DNA of 64,000 nucleotides from Amphimedon queenslandica (taxonomy: Eukaryota > Porifera > Demospongiae > Haplosclerida > Niphatidae), in the NCBI RefSeq assembly GCF_000090795.2, contig NW_003546357.1, positions 1 to 64,000 on the forward strand, in the 5' to 3' direction. Positions 59,005 through 64,000 of the stretch are shown here, piece after piece. The notes beneath the pieces were generated by a model. The model was not told the DNA's origin. It worked only from the letters and a program-made list of their open reading frames with translations, and ran no database searches. A program made the translations under genes and the position numbers. How positions within the stretch are numbered: the first letter of the stretch is position 1; each line of letters starts with the position of its first letter.

Positions 59005-60322
59005 TATGCATCAGACAATGTAAAAATCTCATTTTCAATTTTGGAAAAATTCATCTAGTGACTAAGATTCAGTACAATTATAGTACAGGGATTTTTAGCC
59101 GATTTTGGAGCAAATTTACAAATTCAAAAAAAATCAAATCATTGATCAACTCAAACTTTCTGCACAACATAAGTACATGTAGTACATCTCTTCATAAGCT
59201 CTAAAGCTAACAGTAACTGTTGACTGTAAATTATGTATTATTATATGTACATATATGAACAGAAGGATTAGACTGAGAAGTTGCTAGATATGCTCAATTA
59301 ATAATAGATTAATACACTAACTGTAATATCCTTCAGCTAGCATCGCCCAGTTATCAGTTAATGATCATCCTCACCAATACCATCAGCTAACAGTGTCTTA
59401 CTGGGACTCTCTAGGGATATATATGTACATGTAAATACACCAGAGACGAGGGGAGAGAGAGGAGATAAACTCACCATTTTTATCTTAAATATATGACATG
59501 TACATATTGTACATTGGAATGTATAATACTGCAACAGTGGTAAAACATGTATATGTACAGTACATGTATACATGACAGGGACATAGAAGGAAGGAAGGAA
59601 TTGGTCAGGCTATAGGCAGGAAATGTAGTTGCCAGGCCCATTAAAATTAAATCATAATTAATCAAGAGGTGTGCCTTTATTATAATGAATAATGATTAAA
59701 CAGAGCAAAAGTTGGTCAGGCCCAAACCTGACCCGCAGGGGCCTGTGGGGGCAAATGCCCTCATAACTGCTTCTTGTGCCCCTGCAACTAGGCAGGAGAA
59801 TGAAAGATACAAGTTACAACTGACTCAACTGAGCTTACTATATTGAGTATTCTTAAGCATTGCTTTAGTCAGTGACTCAGTGCCCCCAGGCTGTGCCCTT
59901 TTTCTTCATTTATTCTAGCTACGCCACTGCTGACCTGCCGGACTGGGTTTATGCCTATGCATGACATCTTTTATGCCTGATTAGTCAATTCAAACTGTGT
60001 ATGATAGAATCCTTCATTAACTGTACATGTATACATGTACTGTATGTGTGTACCTCATTGATAGCCACGTTATATATTAGAGTATAGGAATGGGATTGGA
60101 AACCAGCGCAAATATTACACGTAGATGATGGAACCTGAAGCAAGAGATCTCTAGAGGGTGAAGTCATAGATACTATATGGTGAAGTGTATAGGCGGCCAC
60201 GTTATTTCACGTGTTACTATACTTTACGTTTTACGCGTACGCGTACATGCACGACACGCACGACACCCGGACCCATTCACTCCACCTACATTAAGGCACG
60301 TGACAAGCACAATAGTATCAAC

Positions 60323-61825
60323 ATGGCGCTTTTACTGACACTAAGGAGCGGAGCTTTACCTCGTCTCTCAATCCTCCAGAGTTATCGTCGGACACCCATT
60401 GGTGTGGGCATTGTGTCTCGGTATATGACTAGTGATAGGAAACTCAGCAATGATATTCAGGGACTCTCCATCAAACACTCTGTACCAAATGGTGACGCCC
60501 AGACTCCTGTCGACTCGCCCCGCACTGTACCTAAGAATGAGGATCTTCAGGTGCCACCGACCAGATCAGAGCTGAAGAATGGAATGCTTCCACCTCCCGG
60601 AGCTCCTCCACCACAGAAGTATAATCTGTGGGAAAAAATAAATTGGCCCATTGGTAAATCTATTGCTGGTGCTATCTTAACTGCAATGATTGGATACTTG
60701 AAGGCACTCTGGGATTCTAAGTCAAAGGAGCGTGCTATTGACAATATGATGGAGAATGGAACTAAACCTTGTCCGTTGGTTGAGAACCCTATTGAACGTA
60801 ATGACATTGTGGAAAGGATTAAGAACACGTTTATTCTTGGGCAAGGTACTGAAAAGAAATTTGGAGTAATTCTTGGTCCAACTGGAACAGGAAAGACACA
60901 CGTCATTAGGGAAGCACATCGTTGGCATCCTAAAGGATCTCTTTACTTTGAAACTGATGGAGTGCCACTATTTGCCAAAGAGTTGGCTGAAGCTACTGGT
61001 ATCAGGATTGAACCCACTCTCTTGAGTGTTGTGTTAAGCAAATTTTTCCCATCATCTCCTGGCTACTATCCACTTCCATCAGATTTTATTGATAGTATGG
61101 TATCAGTGATTCGCATTTTGGCTCAGAGAGCTGCTGTTTTCAAGGAGAAGCACGGACGGTCTCCTTGCTTGTTCATTGATGCGGTGGATTTACTTGCCAA
61201 GGACAATCATGCAGCATTTGTAAAATTGGTTGAAATAGCCAAAAAGCTTGCCAATGATGGGAATCTTCGTATCATATTTGGGTGTTCAGAGGGTCATGTC
61301 ATGCCCCTTGTTCATGGTACATCTTCCAAAACTCGAGTTCATGTAATGGAAGTACTGGATATACCGGAAGAGAAAGCTGTTGACTACCTCATGGACAAAG
61401 GATTGCCTAAAGACTTTGCTGATCGAGTAACAAAGGAAGTGGGTTGTAGAATGATATTTTTAGATCATGTCGTTTCTTTTTATCATTTCTACAAGTCACA
61501 GTATAGTGCTGATGATGACCTCCTAAAGAAAATTAAGGATAAATGTCATTTCCTGTTTACTAAACAGGGATATTCTGAAATAGTACGACAAAAGCCACGA
61601 TCTGCCATCATCATTAAACACCTGGTTAAGTTCGATAGAGCAACAGGATTCGACCCTGAAGTATTTCTTGACGAATATAGTGATGAGGCAGTTAGAGGGA
61701 GTATGGAAGATAGTCTTCAGTTATTGGTCAGTAGCAATGCTTTGAGGTACACAGAGGAAGGACAAGTGACTTGGCATAGCAAGATGATGGAGGAGAAAGT
61801 TAAGAAAGAGTTTAAACTAAAATAA
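60323..61825 (+). CDS. Intronless mitochondrial-type P-loop (STAND/AAA+-like) ATPase
   Basis: Predicted NTPase of 500 aa. The start at ATG 60323 opens a basic, acid-free N-terminus (MALLLTLRSGALPRLSILQS), typical of mitochondrial import; in-frame codons before it lack an ATG. After a Pro-rich linker there is one hydrophobic segment (about 109-129, SIAGAILTAMIGYLKALW), probably membrane-anchoring. Then comes VENPIERNDIVERI, the lead-in of ATPase_2-type STAND domains, Walker A GVILGPTGTGKT (about 182-192), Walker B CLFIDAVDLL (about 281-290) and a sensor-like LRIIFGCSEGHV (about 314-325). The C-terminal third is helical, with a winged-helix-like end (LQLLVSSNALRYTEEGQVTW). The exact family is unknown. 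The absence of introns, unlike most neighbours, could mean retroposition or a family trait. Confidence 0.85.
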   Translation: MALLLTLRSGALPRLSILQSYRRTPIGVGIVSRYMTSDRKLSNDIQGLSIKHSVPNGDAQTPVDSPRTVPKNEDLQVPPTRSELKNGMLPPPGAPPPQKYNLWEKINWPIGKSIAGAILTAMIGYLKALWDSKSKERAIDNMMENGTKPCPLVENPIERNDIVERIKNTFILGQGTEKKFGVILGPTGTGKTHVIREAHRWHPKGSLYFETDGVPLFAKELAEATGIRIEPTLLSVVLSKFFPSSPGYYPLPSDFIDSMVSVIRILAQRAAVFKEKHGRSPCLFIDAVDLLAKDNHAAFVKLVEIAKKLANDGNLRIIFGCSEGHVMPLVHGTSSKTRVHVMEVLDIPEEKAVDYLMDKGLPKDFADRVTKEVGCRMIFLDHVVSFYHFYKSQYSADDDLLKKIKDKCHFLFTKQGYSEIVRQKPRSAIIIKHLVKFDRATGFDPEVFLDEYSDEAVRGSMEDSLQLLVSSNALRYTEEGQVTWHSKMMEEKVKKEFKLK

Positions 61826-62383
61826 TTTTGAGATTTAACTTTGAAACAATAGTGTTGTGAACTTGTTAGCTATTAGTTTTTTTATTTAAAATTGGCACAA
61901 AGAACTGAATAAGCATAATTAAGTAATTCAAGCCCAGCCTATGTACCTGCCCACCCTCTTAAATTTTAAGTTTTAACTCCAACATGCTGGAATCAGAAGG
62001 CGAGATTTTGTCGACTAAGAATACTAATTCTAACCATAGATATACAAACACCTACCTATCTAAAGGTTAGAATGTGATATTTGCTATCATCAGACATGTA
62101 TTGCTATAGACTGTGAGAGGTGGTGCATGTCTTTAAAACTATTTGTTTACTTCCTCCAGTACTGAAGAGTTCAGTCAGTGAGAGAAGAGGAGACCTAACA
62201 TGATGTGGTGACTAACAGGAATAAGTGTATGCCAGCTAATGAAAGGTCACATAAATCTTGTAGTTGCAGTTACTGTAAGACTATGTACAGTAGGTAATCT
62301 AGTCCTTAGTTTTGATTATTTTTTGTGATCACAATTGAGCCTTGTTGTGTCATTTTTATTTGTAACATCATACCTGGTACTGA
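61826..62383. other. Intergenic 3' of the ATPase gene
   Basis: No exon seen. Includes the ATPase 3' UTR and unique-looking AT-rich sequence up to the hAT-like element. Confidence 0.4.
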
Positions 62384-62838
62384 CAGGGGCGGATCTGGGT
62401 CAAGTTTCATGGTAGGGCAAAGAAGTGGGTGGGGCATTTATAACTTTCAATAAGTAGTTATTAACTATTAATAACTTGTAATTAACTTTTTATAATAATT
62501 AAGACAAAATGTTGATCTGTTCTTATCTCCATTTTCAAATCTGTTCTTATCTCCACTTCTACCTGTACTGTTCCACCGCTTTGTGGATGAGAAGATAGTT
62601 GGTTGGGGCCGTTTAAAATTGTAGTTAAGAGACAGCTGCTAATGCTGCTTACTCATTGTCCTTTTTTCAGTGCACATGTTATGTGGTTTTAAAGATTAAA
62701 GAAGCCATAATAAGCACACACACAAGTTTATTTAAGATGATGCATATGAATTTCATTATATAATTATGAATCTCATTATCTTATAAAGTTGATGCCTGGG
62801 CAAAAACCCGGGCTTGCCCAGGTTCAGATCCGCCCCTG
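62384..62838. mobile_element. hAT-like MITE, CAGGGGCGGATC termini
   Basis: TIRs CAGGGGCGGATCTG and CAGATCCGCCCCTG. These are among the commonest hAT non-autonomous termini in animals. It is 455 bp, AT-rich inside. The flanks (ggtactga / gtgacagg) do not form a clean 8-bp duplication, so one edge may have drifted. It lies at the 3' edge of the gag remnant. Confidence 0.8.
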
Positions 62839-63600
62839 GTGACAGGTAGTCTTTGAAGATTGAGCAGGTTTCCCTTTAGGTGGATTCCTATGGTTTGATG
62901 GTTGCTTGTTTTTGCTACGGCACACTCTAGCCAAATGCCCTTTCTTTCCACATACTCTGCATTCAGAATCCATGAACCTGCATTTGTTGGCATAGTGACC
63001 GCCTCCACACCTATAGACCTCTTTGGGTGAGAATGAATTACGTCAAAGAATGATATACGGCAAGGGGCGTGACTGAGCCTGGCTGACTCTGAAATAATTT
63101 TCGTGGACGGCAACTTTCTATGGAGTATAAATGGGCTAATGCAGAAAGCAAGCTCTATTAAAGAATATGCTTCATATTGCACCAAATCTCTTTTAGGAGA
63201 TGCTTAGCAGTGACCATTCTTTCCTCCAATCAGCTTTTGTAGCTTGAAAAAGCTCCATGCCAACGAAAAGAATCAGTTTTGCCTTTTCTTCATTCATCCT
63301 CCATTGAATCTTGCCGTCCAAAATGGCGGCCAATTATCACCGTAGGTGGATACCGTAATGAACAGTAATGATATTCATAGGCCACCGTCAATCTCACCTG
63401 AAGAGGTCTATAACATTCCACTTTGCTATGATCTTTTTTCTGCACTGAATGAACAGGTAGAGCGCCTGGTTTCTGTTCTGACATCTTAAAGGCGTCCTGA
63501 GCTGCTGCTTCCATTGCCAGGGCTTTCTGGAAAGCCGCCTCATACGATAGATCAGTTTCCTGAAGAAGCCGACGCTGGATGCGAGTGTTATTTATTCCAC
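62839..63600 (-). pseudogene. Ty3/gypsy-type retrotransposon gag remnant
   Basis: Minus-strand gag fragment of an LTR retrotransposon. It begins at the assembly gap with CGINNTRIQRRLLQE, a capsid-end motif, and an Ala/Glu helix, and continues to two CCHC zinc knuckles (CYRCGGGHYANKC, with only three residues before His, and CRVCGKKGHLARVC). It ends in a basic Lys/Asn/Pro tail. The reading frame is cut inside the first knuckle by a 393-bp MITE (63016-63408). Upstream capsid sequence, protease and pol are absent, so this is a fragment. Confidence 0.8.
63016..63408. mobile_element. MITE inserted in the gag remnant
   Basis: TIRs gacctctttgggtgaga and tctcacctgaagaggtc, flanked by TATA on both sides (63012-63015, 63409-63412). 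Taking it out with one TATA restores the gag frame, which confirms both ends. It contains caaaatggcggccaattatc and aatgatattcatag, the phrase shared with two other elements here. Confidence 0.85.
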
Positions 63601-63604
63601 AAAC

Positions 63605-63614
63605 NNNNNNNNNN
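63605..63614. other. Assembly gap (10 N)
   Basis: Lies between the gag remnant and the left arm of a fold-back element. The left end of that element is therefore not visible. Confidence 0.95.
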
Positions 63615-63930
63615 TAAATAAAAAACATTAAAAATGGAAAAGTAGTAGGATTAAAACGGGAAAAAGTAAAGAAACAGGAGAGTACTTGCAAACTGGTGTG
63701 AATTAGATATCCTACACCACTGCATGCAAGATAAAGCCTTCACTAGTGTAACTGTGTAAGCCTTCATGGTGCATGCTCAGTGTTTGGGAATGATCATAGT
63801 TTTTTGTAGCCGGGTTCATGCAGTGATGTAGGATATCTTCTCACACCAGTTTGCAAGTACTCTCTTCTTTCTTTACTTTTTCCTATTTTAATCCTACTAC
63901 TTTTCGATTTTTAATGTTTTTTATTTACTT
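63615..63930. repeat. Fold-back element next to the gap, arms about 115 bp
   Basis: The left arm (taaataaaaaacattaaaaa, then tagtaggattaaaac, then gcaaactggtgtgaa) is inverted in the right arm (ttcacaccagtttgcaagt region reading tctcacaccagtttgc, then ttaatcctactactttt, then tttttaatgttttttattta). The loop is about 85 bases around 63730-63815. Confidence 0.85.
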
Positions 63931-64000
63931 GTTTCCATTCTTTTTTCTTAAATTAATATATTACATTCTGTTTTGATTCTGTGGTTAGGTTAGTTATATT

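Larger units (their letters stand above)
57701..60322. other. Intergenic with transposon remnants, no gene supported
   Basis: Contains the TIR elements at 58156-58412 and 58741-59004 and the dispersed unit at 58660-58740 and 59090-59190. A short inverted pair lies near 57755-57790, and a degraded hAT-like fragment (cccgcaggggcctgtggggg) near 59730. Minus-strand open pieces at 59340-59400 (LLADGIGEDDH) and 60010-60170 were considered as upstream exons of the broken dehydrogenase but not accepted. Confidence 0.4.

Noticed and set aside
59985-60200. Possible first exon of the broken acyl-CoA dehydrogenase, or a gene divergent from the ATPase
   Set aside because: The open frame does not resemble the N-terminus of the family and no consistent chain of exons links it to 57700.

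Overview
The window looks like nuclear DNA from a sponge (a demosponge of the Amphimedon type). It is AT-rich, all introns read as GT-AG and many are only 50-100 bases, the genes are animal ones, and intronic and intergenic DNA is peppered with the palindromic hexamer repeat (TACATG)n. The clade call is inference from gene content and style. There is no bacterial, viral or organellar gene set.

Layout. 1-3.4 kb: a broken fibrinogen-domain gene. 3.46-19.47 kb, minus strand: an 11-exon ANKRD11/12-like gene. Its 5-kb intron 5 holds two plus-strand genes for small secreted cysteine-rich peptides. They share a nearly identical promoter, leader and signal peptide but have very different mature parts. 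19.65-20.41 kb: MRPL4, head-to-head with the ANKRD gene. 20.67-25.71 kb, minus strand: casein kinase 2 alpha. It converges with MRPL4 and is head-to-head with gamma-SNAP (26.0-30.84 kb, plus strand). 30.98-32.65 kb: an unrecognised membrane protein gene with a signal peptide and a coiled coil. 32.82-52.56 kb: EDC4, 19 exons, with introns swollen by transposons. 54.5-57.7 kb, minus strand: a broken AidB/ACDH-11-like acyl-CoA dehydrogenase and a possible dsRNA-binding fragment. 60.32-61.83 kb: an intronless, probably mitochondrial P-loop ATPase. 61.8-64 kb: transposon debris, including a retrotransposon gag remnant.

Exon models for ANKRD11/12, CK2 alpha, gamma-SNAP, EDC4, the membrane protein and the two peptides were joined by hand. 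In every one the exon phases close and the total length is a multiple of three, which is good internal support. The housekeeping genes act in separate processes: chromatin/transcription cofactor, mitochondrial translation, kinase signalling, SNARE recycling and mRNA decapping. No common pathway is implied. What they share is promoter sharing (two head-to-head pairs) and tight packing.

Mobile DNA is the other main content. At least four short terminal-inverted-repeat elements have perfect 8-bp target duplications (hAT-like) and one has a perfect 9-bp duplication. There are also long fold-back elements, two degenerate pogo/Tigger transposases, and a repeat family that starts with a GGGGC...GCCCC hairpin. 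Both assembly gaps (39178-39187 and 63605-63614) lie in or next to long inverted repeats.
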